Shown: positions 19,353-30,429 of the stretch, piece by piece
How the letters are laid out: each line of letters starts with the position of its first letter
How positions within the stretch are numbered: the stretch's first letter is position 1
From: Rhizophagus clarus
Taxonomy: Eukaryota > Glomeromycota > Glomeromycetes > Glomerales > Glomeraceae
Reading direction: 5' to 3'
Assembly (NCBI GenBank): GCA_015698045.1
Contig: BLAL01000244.1
Location: 62,001-126,000, forward strand
DNA length: 64,000 bases
Notes under the pieces: model-generated
The model's database searches: none
Told to the model about the DNA's origin: nothing
Seen by the model: the letters and a program-made list of their open reading frames with translations, nothing else
Position numbers and translations under genes: made by a program

Positions 19353-20310
19353 ATATATTCGCTCTAGAGGTAAAACAGTATATGTATAGTACTTTTGAGG
19401 TGAGACTTAACGAATATATATCCTGGTGGTGTATTTTTTTTGTCCTAGAGGTGAGACTTATTTTTTTCGCCTGCCGAAGGCGCATTGCAGAGGTTAGTCT
19501 TAAATATGTTCGCCTCTAGTGGTAGGACTTTGAGATGAAACATATCTTGTGTACATTATATGTCCACCCTAGAGGTGAAACTTAGAGGTGAACATATCTT
19601 GTGTACATGCTCCGCACCTACGATGCTCTGCAACCCCTGCATTCATATTTGCCTCATATATTAGCATACTTTAGAATTTATGGTAGCATAGGTCGAAAAA
19701 ATATAGCATCCACATTCGCCCATTCGCCCTAAAGGGCTGGCTCATGTTCCTGCTATATTTTTTCTCCCAATGGCATCCGCATCGCCCTAAAGGGCTTACG
19801 CTCCTGCCTGTTCTCAGCTACCTATTTATTGTATGCTATTGGGAGGATACTTTTTTTACCTAGAGGTTAGACTTATTTATGTTTGCCCTAGTGGTGAGAT
19901 TTAGAGGTGAGACTTTGCCGAAGGCGCGTTGCTGAGGTGAGACTTAAATATGTTCGCCCCTAGTGGTAAGACTTTGTGGTGAGACTTATTTGTTTTCATA
20001 TCTTGTGTACTTGCTCCGCAACTGTGAACATTATATGTCTGCCCTAGAGGTGAGACTTATTTTTTTTCGCCTAGAGGTTAAAGTTTGAGGTTAGACTTAG
20101 AGGTTAGACTTATAGGTTAGGCTTAGAGGTTAGACATAGAGGTTAGACTTAGAGGTTAGACTTAGAGGTTAGACTTATAGGTTAGACTTAGAGGTTAGAC
20201 ATAGAGGTTAGACTTTTTTGTCTTAATAATTGCATAAAGAAAATGCTTTCGGAATGGTTTCCTGTATATCACTACTTCAGGTTAGACTTTTGAGGTTAGA
20301 CTTTTTTTGT
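19329..20310 (+). repeat. dispersed GAGGTNAGACTTA repeat field
   Basis: Dozens of copies of a 13-base motif, GAGGTGAGACTTA in the left part and GAGGTTAGACTTA in the right, are scattered among short unique pieces. They include GCCCTAAAGGGC palindromes (near 19728 and 19788) and repeated TATCTTGTGTACATGCTCCGCA blocks. The field marks the right end of the higher-GC island. Confidence 0.75.
20073..20216 (+). repeat. tandem 13-bp repeats, about 11 copies
   Basis: Head-to-tail copies of AGAGGTTAGACTT, with regular variants ATAGGTTAGACTT and AGAGGTTAGACAT. The order of variants repeats once (ATAGG..., AGAGG..., ...ACAT), showing that a block of several units was itself duplicated. Confidence 0.85.
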
Positions 20311-20423
20311 CTTTATGTTTGTGAAAATGAATCAACTTTAGAATGGTTTTCAGCATATCAAGAAATTAATAGTATACTAGAATATGCTCAATACTTTTTT
20401 AATCAAGAATTTGGATACCCGGA

Positions 20424-20462
20424 CAGGATAAATCTAACCTCTACGAGGTTAGACTTATCCTG
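20424..20462. repeat. 18-bp inverted repeat built from the 13-bp motif
   Basis: CAGGATAAATCTAACCTC and GAGGTTAGACTTATCCTG face each other across TAC, with one mismatch. Two copies of the local motif in opposite orientation make a strong hairpin. Confidence 0.8.
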
Positions 20463-20546
20463 GATTTGTTTACATTAATGAATCAGCTCTAGAATTAATT
20501 CTAGGATAACATAAAAATAAGGTATGTAAATTATGCTTGACAGGTC

Positions 20547-20593
20547 GAACCGTGAACACGCTCGGACACTTCGGTCCTCGGTGTTCGTGGTTC
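20547..20593. repeat. nested hairpin near the island edge
   Basis: GAACC-GT-GAACAC ... GAC-ACTTCG-GTC ... GTGTTC-GT-GGTTC pairs over 47 bases with small bulges and a central CTTCGG-type loop. It is the last GC-rich structure before the AT-rich transposon nest. It may be the end of a repeat element. Confidence 0.6.
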
Positions 20594-20640
20594 TCCTGAG
20601 AGGCAAGCAATATGGCATACTTTTTTCGTTATATTATTTG

Positions 20641-21143
20641 GGATTAAAAAAAGGCCAGCGTGTTAACAAAGATTGTGTACATCTTGATCTTGAAAACTTA
20701 AAATTTGGGTAAGGAAGATATGTTAACAGGATTTGAGTCCAGCATGATTTTAAGCTTGAATTCGATATTGGATTTCGATATGATTCCTAGTCTTGTAGGT
20801 ATAATTTGAGGTTTAATAAAGATATCAAAAATTTTGTATACGAAGAGCAACGCCCAGACTCCGTACACTTTGTATATGCCTATCTTTAAAATCTGTCCCA
20901 GAACCCCCAAAATCGCCTATATTATATTATTATATATTTTTTTAACCAATCAAAATGCGATCAGGTGGGGGATGGGAGGTAAGGGCTACTAATTGAAGAA
21001 AATCAGCTGATTTCTGGCACGCTCCTAAAATAATTATTAGTAAGTTAAATGTAACCCATTTTAAATTTAATAAAATTTGTAATTGATTAATAAAAATTTT
21101 AATATTTATAGTAATTTTAATAATTACATAATTTAATTTAATA
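20641..21143. other. AT-rich spacer, no gene seen
   Basis: Joins the repeat field to the pogo-like element. Contains no supported ORF; the minus-strand frame 20698-20910 looks like chance. Confidence 0.4.
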
Positions 21144-22153
21144 CAATATCATCTTCATAAGTGCACTCTCTATAAATGCATTTCTTCTACATATGTACTC
21201 TATTGCTTGATTCCAAGCTAGGGACTTAAAACTAAGTACACACCCTCTATATTTTATACATGCATGAAATTTCAAGTCCCAGGTATAATTGAATACTCTT
21301 CATAAATATATTTATATGACTAATAAATAAGGTTAACCAATTATTGAATAATTTATCATTTCATTTCAAGTCTTTTTAAATAAAATTAATTAATATTTTT
21401 AAAACAATATTTATTTTTCATACAAAATTGCTATCATAATAATTAAAATTTACTTAGAAAATGCTAAAATTTGTAAAGAGACGTAAAAAAATAAGAATGT
21501 CACTGAGATTATGAAAAAAAAGTTTTAAAAAAGAGTATGAACAAGAGAAACATAATTATATTTAATATATTTATATTGTATATAGTTAAAAGTAGCATGA
21601 GAACTCTTTTAAATTGCAAAAATAAAAAATTTTTTATATTAATTATTTTCAGTTTTTATATACAATTTGAATTACAATACAAATGAACTGTAATCCATAA
21701 TCTGGTGCATTTAAGAATCAATCCGCAAAAATTGTTAGATAAATTTTAATTTAGATTATCAGATCAATTTGAATTGACATAATTTCAGACTACTACTATT
21801 AAAATTATTTTTGAAAAGTTTTAATGTGTAGAAAAATTGAGTTTTGAAAAATTGCAAACTTTTATAATTGATACTAAAGTGGCTTCAAATCCTCCAATAG
21901 CAATCAAAACAATTATATGAAATTTCAAAGTTTTTCTTATAAATTTAAGATTAAAGAATATAAGAATTGTTAATTACTAATGTGTAAACTGATTATTCCA
22001 AATTAGTATTAGTCAGAAAGGTTTTTTAAGGAGATCATGAAATTGACAAATAAATAGATTGTTTGAATCTGTCATGTATCTAAATTAAGAAAAAAGAATG
22101 ATGATTTTATTTTTATATTTAATAATATCAAAATCAGCCAAACATCTCTAAAA

Positions 22154-23756
22154 ATGTCTTTTAAAATAACTACACTAACTGAAACTCAAAAGCAAGAACT
22201 TTGTATTTATGCTCGTGATAATAGTAACAGAATTCAGACTCAATATATTAGTTGGATTGAAGAAAAGTGGGGTGTAACAGTAAATAAAAGTACTATTATT
22301 CGTATCCTACAAACAGCAAAAGAAAGACTTAACTCAAAAATTATCAGTTCAAATAAGAAGCGGTATAAACTAGTTACCTATCTGGCCTTTAAACTAACAT
22401 TTAAGAAATTTGTTTTAAATTATCAGCATTGAATAATTTTAAATGATGCAATCCTTGTCAAAAAAACCAGAATGATTGCTGATGGATTGAATATTCTTTG
22501 AGATGTGTTTTAATTTTTCTCAGTATGGCTTCAAAAGTTTAAGGACTGTAATGAAATCTACTATCAAAAACTTTGAAGAAGAAGCTTCATCTGCTGATGA
22601 AGTCACTATTGCTTATGCATTACCTTTATTAAGGGAATGATGCTTATTAAGCTATCCTTCTAAAAGAATATACAACATGAACGAGACTGGATTATTTTAT
22701 AGATAAATTCTTAATAGTAAAAAAATGATTTTTGTTACAAAATTATTGTACTTATATCACGTAAACTATATTGATAATAGTTTGTAGATTAGAACCTGAT
22801 TAAACACTTGTAACAAAATGTCTTGCTAGACATAAAGTGAATAAAGAACATTGTTTGATTGCATTATGTTCAAATACTGATGGCTTGCACAAATTGAAAT
22901 CTTTCAGTTGATTATCAGAAAATTTGAAAGACCACACTATTTTAAAAATATAAGAATCCAATCTATGGCCATTACATACCATAATAATGCTAAAGCTTGA
23001 ATAATCACATCATTCTTCCAGAAATGGTTATAAGAGTTTAATCGTCAAATTGGTATAAAATATCAAGGCTAATATGTGTTACTTCTTCTCAATAACTGCT
23101 TCAGTCATAAATTAGTTGGACTTACCTTACAATATACCAATGTTCACTTTTTGCCACTGAATATAACATCTAAAATCCAGCCAATGGATGCCAAAATAAT
23201 CATATCTTTTAAAAGATATTATCATCATTTTTATGTAAGATAAGGTAAATTACTGTATTATATTTAACATACATTATAGCAATCAAATCTAACTGCTTTT
23301 TTTAAAGATTATTGTTGCAATATATAAAGGCAGATAACTGTGCAGAAGATTTATGCATGGATATTTTATAGGCAATTCATTTTATTATTCAAGCTTAGAA
23401 TAATGTTGATGCTAAAGTAGTTCGTAACTGCTGGAGTCATACAAAAATTCTTTATGATGCAAGTGATAATTCATCAGGAGATATTTACCAATAAGAAAAC
23501 TTAGTATTTAATAATATTGCGAATGCACTTCAAGTCCTTAATTTCTCTTATCCAATACAGACAGAAGAGTTTTTTAATATATCTGATGAGAGTGTTGTTT
23601 ATGAAGTTCCTAAAGACGATCAAATCATTGAAGAGCTTGTATATCTCTTTGAAAATACTGAAAAGGAGAATGTGGATTTAAAAGAAATAGATGATAGCAA
23701 TGAAAAACCCATTATTAGTACTAATGTTACAATTTTCTAATTTAAAAAATATGTAC
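22154..23756 (+). pseudogene. pogo/Tigger-type transposase remnant
   Basis: The first intact part (22154-22432) encodes a CENP-B-like helix-turn-helix start: LTETQKQELCIYARDNSNRI, then YISWIEEKWGVTVNKSTIIR. Downstream in other phases are pieces typical of the DDE domain, such as IYNMNETGLFY near 22670 and a final acidic region near 23580-23740. Stops and frameshifts break all frames, so no active enzyme is encoded. The family normally cuts and pastes the element at TA sites. Confidence 0.7.
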
Positions 23757-24029
23757 ACCTTCCTATTATAGCAGGATAATGTGAAGGAATATATTAGATA
23801 AGTAAGAAAGATTGAAGATTTTTTAAGGTTCAAAAAAATAACTGCAATACGACAAGCTAATATTGACACTTATTTTCATTAAATAAATTAATAAATAAAG
23901 TTTTATTTGAATGCATTATAATTATAGAATAAAGTTGTGCATGATTAGATATGAGATATGCTATAAAATTTAAGTAAAATTAGATTTCTAATTTGTGTAA
24001 TATCATTTATTTTTCTATTGGTTGTTCCT

Positions 24030-24869
24030 AGGGTTGGATTGGTCCTAGTAAAGTCTGATCCTGTATCGGTCTTGAAACCGGTCTTCACGATCTTTGGTCT
24101 AAAATTTGAGAACCATTTTGGATTGGGAACTGATACATATAATTTTTTTAGATCCAATAAAATAATTGCTGAAATGGCAGATTTCAATTTTTTTTATGAA
24201 ATAATAACATTTTGGCTCTTTTATTATATTATTTTATGTAAAAATGCACAAATGACATTTTTTTAAATCTATTTTATGAAAAAAAATGCTGAAATAGCAT
24301 TTTTTTACAAATTATATATGAAAAAATACTGGTTTGGTATTGTTTTTTTTATTATTTATGAATGAAAAATGCTAAAATAATGGCGGGTTTTCCATTTTAT
24401 TTTATAAAAAATGTCAAAATGACATTTAATTTTTTTTCATTTTACTTTATAAAAGACGCAGAAATATTTATTTATAAAAAAGCGCTTTTAGAAGGATATT
24501 TTTTTTCAAAAAATGCCGTTTAATCATTTTTTTCATATTACCTTATTTTTTCATAAAATAGTATAGAAAAATGTTATTTTCTTCTTTTTTATGTCATTTT
24601 AACTCTTTTTTCATATTAATTATATATTAAAAAAAATGCTATTTTTATTTTATAAAAATAACATTTATAAATCATTTTGATCATACTAGTCGAGCAGGTT
24701 ACCTGACCCAATTTGATCTGACTTGAGCTTTAAATTAAAAAAACCTATACCAAATTCATCAGAAGTTTCAGAATGTTTTAAATCAGTCCAGTCCTAGTCT
24801 GGTATGGTCTTAGCTAAAAGATCAGTCTTTTAGGACCAGATCAGACTGGACTGGACTAGTCCAATTCTA
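24030..24869. mobile_element. non-autonomous element with 9-bp target duplication (MULE-like)
   Basis: GTTGTTCCT stands directly before (24021-24029) and after (24870-24878) the element. Its ends are imperfect inverted repeats: GGGTTGGATTGGTCCTAGTA on the left and, reversed, AGAATTGGACTAGTCCAGTC on the right, continuing into AGTCTGATC. A 9-bp duplication is typical of Mutator-like elements. The interior is AT-rich without a gene. Confidence 0.6.
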
Positions 24870-24952
24870 GTTGTTCCTTAGGTGTACACCTTCCTTAAAT
24901 ATATATGCATTGCTAGGCCTAAAGTACATGCACTTATGGAGATAATACTGTA

Positions 24953-25457
24953 TTTACATTATATATATTAATAATATTTAAATAAAAAAAAAATTTTATA
25001 ATAGTAAAATTTTTTTTATTAATATTATATTTAATATATAAATTTTTTGTACTTATTTATACCTTTTAATAAGTAATTGCATAAATTGTAATACGTATTA
25101 AATTTTTATTTTTTTAAATATTTTAAAAAAATTTATCGCACGACCCTATAGGATCATGCTGATGTCATTTAACCTATATTTTTTAATAAATGTTTATAAT
25201 ATTATTATTATTGTACAATATTAAACAGTAATAGTTTATTTATGTACAATATTGAACAGTAATAGTTTATTTGCGTATAATATTAAAATAAAGAGTAATT
25301 TTTCGAAATTTCACATATCATTAATTAGACTTTTAATAAACTTACAGTATATAGTAGATAGAAAGCATGATCTGCATTAGCTGTATGATAATATAGATAT
25401 TGCACACTAGTATTAATATTGGTTAACATCACAAAATGACGTTAACCAATATAAATA
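24953..25457. other. AT-rich spacer with short tandem repeats and a hairpin
   Basis: Two to three imperfect copies of GTACAATATTRAACAGTAATAGTTTATT lie at about 25213-25290. A perfect 12-bp inverted repeat, ATATTGGTTAAC / GTTAACCAATAT (25416-25427 and 25441-25452), sits beside the left edge of the next element. No gene. Confidence 0.6.
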
Positions 25458-25827
25458 CAACACTGTAGTGTTCCGCACAAATCAAATTAGACCAAATCAG
25501 GTTAGATTTGAAATTTGATTTGATCAAATCAAATCTGAAAAGTTTGAATTCGGATTTGAATCAAACCATTCAAATCTGATTTGAAATTTGATTTGAATTT
25601 GATTTGATTTGATTTAAATTTGATTCGATTCAAATCAAATTCAAATTCAAATCAAATCAAATTCATTCAAATAGATTTGTGATTTGGTTTGATTTGTTGA
25701 ATTTTAAATAAAAAAATGCGTTTTGCAACACAATATTAATAAAAAAATGTTGCGAAACGTATTTCTTTAGTGTGTTTAAGGAGGGTTGGACATCATGTGG
25801 TTGCAGTAACTACCAATAATATTTACG

Positions 25828-27974
25828 GTAATTACAGGACCCTGAATAATACCAATATAACTCACATACAGGTTTGCGTAGAGTTTATATGAAATTACTT
25901 TTTAAACCTACAAATTGAGTTTGTGTAGATCGGTCAATTTGGGATATTATGTTTGTGTAGAGTTTATAATAGATATACGTGGATTTATTTTTAAAAAATA
26001 CTAATTTCGGTAAATTAAATTACTCGGTATTTACCAAAATTTATTTTATTTTATTTATTTTTTCACTTTTTTTCAGTATTTTATACCAAATTTATTTATT
26101 TTTATTATTCTTTTTCGGGTTTTAATACCTTAATTCCAAAAGTCCGGTCGTGTTTTTCGCCTGGCAACACTACAAAAAATAAAAAAAAAATCAATACTTA
26201 ATTAATTAAAAAAAAATAACGAAACACCTCCCCCAACCCTCCCTTACCTTAATTCCAAAAGTCCGGTCGTGCTTTTCGTCTGGCAACACTACAAAAAAAT
26301 AAAAAAAAAACAATTAATTAGTTAAAAAAAATACCGAAAAACACTTCCCCCACCCTCCCTTACCTTAATTCCAAAAGTCCGGTCATGCTTTTCGTCTGGC
26401 AACACTACAAAAAAATAAAAAAAAAGGTTAATACTTAATTAATTAAAAAAAAACAACGAAACACCTCCCCCAACCCTCCCTTACCTTAATTCCAAAAGTC
26501 TGGTCGTGCTTTTCGTCTGGCAACACTACAAAAAGTAAAAAAAAAGTTAATACTTAATTAATTAAAAAAAAAAAAACAACGAAACACCTCCCCCAACCCC
26601 ACCCTTACCTTAATTACAAAAGTCCGGTCGTGCATTTCATCCGGCAACACTACAAAAAAATAAAAAAAAATAATTAATTAAATAGTTAAAAAAAACACCG
26701 AAAAACACGTCCCCACCCTTCCTTACCTTAATTCCAAAAGTCCGGTCGTGCTTTTCGTCCGGCAACACTACAAAAAAATAAAAAAAAAACAATTAATTAG
26801 TTAAAAAAAATACCGAAAAACACTTCCCCCACCCTCCCTTACCTTAATTCTAAAAGTCCGGTCATGCTTTTCGTCTGGCAACACTACAAAAAAATAAAAA
26901 AAAAGGTTAATACTTAATTAATTAAAAAAAAATAACGAAACACCTCCCCCAATCCTCCCTTACCTTAATTCCAAAAGTCCAGTCGTGCTTTTCGTCTGGC
27001 AACACTACAAAAAGTAAAAAAAAAGTTAATACTTAATTAATTAAAGAAAAAAACAACGAAACACCTCCCCCAACCCCTCCCTTACCTTAATTCCAAAAGT
27101 CCGGTCATGCTTTTCGTCTGGCAACACTACAAAAAAATAAAAAAAAAACAATTAATTAGTTAAAAAAAATACCGAAAAACACTTCCCCCACCCTCCCTTA
27201 CCTTAATTCCAAAAGTTCGGTCGTGCCTTTCGTCCGGCAACACTACAAAAAAATAAAAAAAAAGGTTAATACTTAATTAATTAAAAAAAAACAACGAAAC
27301 ACCTCCCCCAACCCTCCCTTACCTTAATTCCAAAAGTCCAGTCGTGCTTTTCGTCTGGCAACACTACAAAAAGTAAAAAAAAAAGTTAATACTTAATTAA
27401 TTAAAAAAAAACAACGAAACACCTCCCCCAACCCCTCCCTTACCTTAATTCCAAAAGTCCGGTCGTGCATTTCGTCCGGCAACACTACAAAAAGTAAAAA
27501 AAAAGTTAATACTTAAATTAATTAAAAAAAAAACAACGAAACACCTACCCCAACCCCTCGCTTACCTTAATTCCAAAAGTCCGGTCGTGCTTTTCGTCCG
27601 GCAACACTACAAAAAGTAAAAAAAAAGTTAATACTTAATTAAACAACGAAACACCTTCCCCAACCCCTCCCTTACCTTAATTCCAAAAGTCCGGTCGTGC
27701 ATTTCGTCTGGCAACACTACAAAAAAATAAAAAAAAAATAATTAATTAAATAGTTAAAAAAAATACCGAAAAACACTTCCCACCCTCCCTTACCTTAATT
27801 CCAAAAGTCCGGTCGTGCCTTTCGTCCGGCAACACTACAAAAATAAACTGATAAATGATTAAAAAAAATGATCAGATATTCGAATTATCTGATTAGATTG
27901 GCAAGTCACATGACCCTGCCTTTATACATTTGTGAGTTACAGTATATTAGTATTATTCAGGGTCCTGTAATTAC
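25828..27974. mobile_element. inner inverted-repeat element carrying the satellite
   Basis: The left arm, GTAATTACAGGACCCTGAATAATAC and on to AACTCACA, is matched in reverse by the right arm (27932-27974), about 40 bases with few changes. I find no clear target duplication. The interior is the ~119-bp satellite plus AT-rich flanks. It sits inside the hAT-like shell, so it either inserted there or is that element's own core. Confidence 0.6.
26119..27843 (+). repeat. satellite array, 15 copies of a ~119-bp unit
   Basis: Each unit has a conserved core, CCTTAATTCCAAAAGTCCGG then TCGTGCTTTTCGTCTGGCAACACTAC, and an A-rich spacer. Cores recur at about 26125, 26244, 26364, 26481 and so on to about 27800. 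Spacers are of two kinds: A (CAATTAATTAGTTAAAAAAA...ACCGAAAAACACTTCCCC) and B (TTAATACTTAATTAATTAAA...CAACGAAACACCTCCCCC). One B spacer near 27635 is shortened. Core divergence is low, so amplification is fairly recent. Confidence 0.9.
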
Positions 27975-28441
27975 GTTTAACCAGATCATGTATATTTAAT
28001 TCGATTTGATTTGGATTTGATTTGGATTTGTCAGATTTGATTCAGATTTGATTGAATTAGTTTAAGCTAATTTGAATTTGATTTGAAATCGAATCAAATC
28101 TTTTTTTTTTAATTTGGATTTGAACTCAAATCTTGTTTTGAAGTTTGGATTTGATTTGCAAATCAAAATTATCAAATCGAATCAAATCAAACTTCAAATC
28201 AAATCTGAATTGATTTGATTTGACCAAATCGTTTGCAGAACACTACAACACTGTACAATATCCATAAATTATAAATTAGAAGGTTTAATTTAAAATAAAC
28301 AGATTATATAACTTTATAATCAAATAATAATTTTTATAAAAAAATTTTTATATGATTAGTTTACTATTATAAACTTATGATATTTTATAAAATTTAATAA
28401 TAGATATATTTAATAAAATTAAATTTGCAATTTTATTATTA

Positions 28442-29937
28442 GGGTGTTAGTTTATGGTGATCCTGTCACTATGGCGACCCCTATCACGTGATTTCATAAA
28501 ATTTTTGATTGGCTAATTTAAATAGTGATTATCCTGAATTTTTTTTTTTAATTTTTTTTGTATTTATAAGTTATGAAATTTTTATTTATTTTAAATTTTA
28601 CGTTTTATTGTTAAAATATCATTATAACACTTTTATTTTCAAGAAAAAAGACATGTTAATAAGAAAATAGGAATCAAAGTACAATAAAAAAAAGAGTGAG
28701 CAACAAGAGTAACGAAAGAAAAAAAGAATAAAAAGAAATAAAATAGGATATGAAAAGAATAAGGGGAAATAAAAAGGGACAAAAACAGCGAAGGAAAAAT
28801 GAAAGACATTGAGAATAAATAAAAGGAAACATAGACCATGAAAATAAACAAAAAAAAATAAAGAGGAAGCGAAATAAACGAAAATAAAAAGGGAAAGAGA
28901 AGGGTAAGTGAAATAGATGAAAACAATAAAGGGAAAGTGAAAGAGAATAAAAACAACAAAAGGTAATGAAGGGAATGAAGGGGAATAAAGGGGATGAAAG
29001 GAATGAAAAAAAAGATAAAAAGAAATGAGTGTAAAAGAAATGAAAAGGAAATTAAGTAAGTGAAAAGGGAAAATTCAAAAACAAAAAGGGAGAATCAAGG
29101 AAAACGAAAAGGAAACAAATGAAGAGGAGGGACCAAAGGAAACAAACGAAAGGGAGGATCAAAGGAAATTAAAAGAGAAGGATCAAAGAAAATGAAAAGA
29201 AGAATAAAAGAGAAAATCAAGAGAAATAAAAATGGAGAATAAGGGAAACAAAAAAGGAATTAGGAGAACTGAAATGGAATCAAGGGAAGCAAAAAGGAAT
29301 TAAGAGGAATAAAGAGGAACGAAGAAGAATGAAGAGGAATCAATAAGAAGGAAGAGAACAGAAGAGGGAATTAAAAAGACCGAAAGGAAGAATAAAAAGA
29401 ATGAAAGAGGTAATTAAAAGGAACGAAAAAAACAGGAAAATTAAAAGGAGTGAAGAAACGAAGAGAAAGAAATGAGAGTAAAAGGGAACAAAAGAATAAA
29501 ATAAGTTAGTAAAGTGGTAATTAAATAGATGAACGAAAAGAAAATAAAAAAAAAGCCTACCTTAATATTAACTGCAGAAAAGAACTAATAGACCTAATAA
29601 AAAACAAAATAAAGTTAATAAAAAAAGAAATGTAAAAAACGAAATAAGAGCAAATAAAAAAAAACTCTGAACATACCTTAATTGCAAAACCAGAAAAACC
29701 AAAAAACCTGAAAGGCTGAAAGGAGTGTAATATAAATAGTAAAGAATAAGTTATAAGAAACAAAAAAAGAAAAAAAAAAGAAAAAAATATACCTTGATTG
29801 CGAGCTGAGCGAAGGGGTAAAGAAAAAAATATAATCTAATAAACAAACAAATATAATCACGTAGCCAGTCAAAATTTGTTTGCTCACGTGATAACAGGGG
29901 TCGCTATGACGATTGGGGTCGCCAACGACATTTTCCC
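28442..29937. mobile_element. MULE-like element with 9-bp target duplication
   Basis: TTATTATTA flanks both sides (28433-28441 and 29938-29946). The ends pair as inverted repeats with gaps: GGGTGTTAGTTTATGG... on the left and, reversed, GGGAAAATGTCGTTGG... on the right. Both include GGCGACCCC and then ATCACGTGA. The interior is a polypurine tract and short AT-rich pieces; no transposase is visible. Confidence 0.65.
28636..29560 (+). repeat. ~900-bp polypurine (G/A) tract
   Basis: The plus strand is almost entirely A and G, with motifs such as GAAAAGGAA, GGGGAATAAAGGGG and AAGAGGAATG in irregular order. Pyrimidines are rare and scattered. The strand asymmetry is far beyond anything else in the window. 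Such tracts can form triplex (H-DNA) or RNA:DNA hybrids. Confidence 0.85.
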
Positions 29938-30342
29938 TTATTATTAAATTAATTAAAAAATAATATTATATTTTAAAATATTAAAATCCAGTATTAAAGA
30001 ATAATTTTTTATTTGAATTTTATAAAAATAAATAAATTTTATAAATATATATTTTAAATTATATATTTATAAAAATATATAAATTTATTACTATTATTTA
30101 ATTATCTTTTATTTTATACTTTTGTTTAATTAAAAGTATTTAAATTTTTGCTTTTAAAGTAATTGGTTTCTATAAATAATATATTAATAATTTATATATA
30201 ATAATTTTTTAATTACTTGTAAAATTAATAGTTTTATATTATATTAATATATTGAATAAAAAATTTAATCATTAATATAAGTAAATTATTTTTGTATTTA
30301 TTTTACAATCTTTTCAAATTTAAATAATTTTTTGCATTAGAG

Positions 30343-30429
30343 TAGTGACACATATTAGCTAATATTTTAGGGGGTGGAGGGTAAGGTAAACACCTATAGT
30401 AAAAAAATATTAGCTAATATATATCACTA
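30343..30429. mobile_element. 87-bp MITE with internal palindrome
   Basis: TAGTGA..ATATTAGCTAATAT on the left pairs with ATATTAGCTAATAT..TCACTA on the right, separated by a GGGGGTGGAGGGTAAGG segment. Each arm contains the self-complementary ATATTAGCTAATAT. Confidence 0.65.

Larger units (their letters stand above)
21144..24950 (+). mobile_element. pogo/Tigger-like DNA transposon, decayed, with a nested insertion
   Basis: The ends are CAATATCATCTTCATAAGTGCA (21144 onward) and, on the other strand from 24950, CAGTATTATCTCCATAAGTGCA, with 3 differences in 22 bases. A TA dinucleotide flanks both sides (21142-21143 and 24951-24952). TA target duplication and CAG-type ends fit the Tc1/mariner-pogo superfamily, in agreement with the transposase remnant inside. 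The element is 3,807 bp including a later 840-bp insertion at 24030-24869. Confidence 0.75.
25466..28245. mobile_element. hAT-like non-autonomous element (outer shell)
   Basis: Ends TAGTGTTCCGCA (25466) and TGCAGAACACTA (to 28245) are inverted repeats, and CAACACTG flanks both sides (25458-25465 and 28246-28253). An 8-bp duplication and TAGTGTT-type ends fit the hAT superfamily. Behind the ends lie long arms of GATTTGA/TCAAATC repeats in inverted orientation. No transposase is present. A second inverted-repeat element occupies most of the interior. Confidence 0.7.

Noticed and set aside
20073-20216. Telomere repeat
   Set aside because: The unit GAGGTTAGACTTA is not a telomeric type, and the array is internal and short.
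26119-27843. CRISPR-like reading of the regular array
   Set aside because: Spacers are two repeated types and A-rich, units are ~119 bp, and the host is eukaryotic; it is a satellite.
25828-27974. Target duplication for the inner inverted-repeat element
   Set aside because: The flanks ATTTACG and GTTTAAC do not match; no duplication can be claimed.
28639-28959. Phe/Leu-rich minus-strand ORF
   Set aside because: It is the complement of the polypurine tract, which lacks stop codons by composition.
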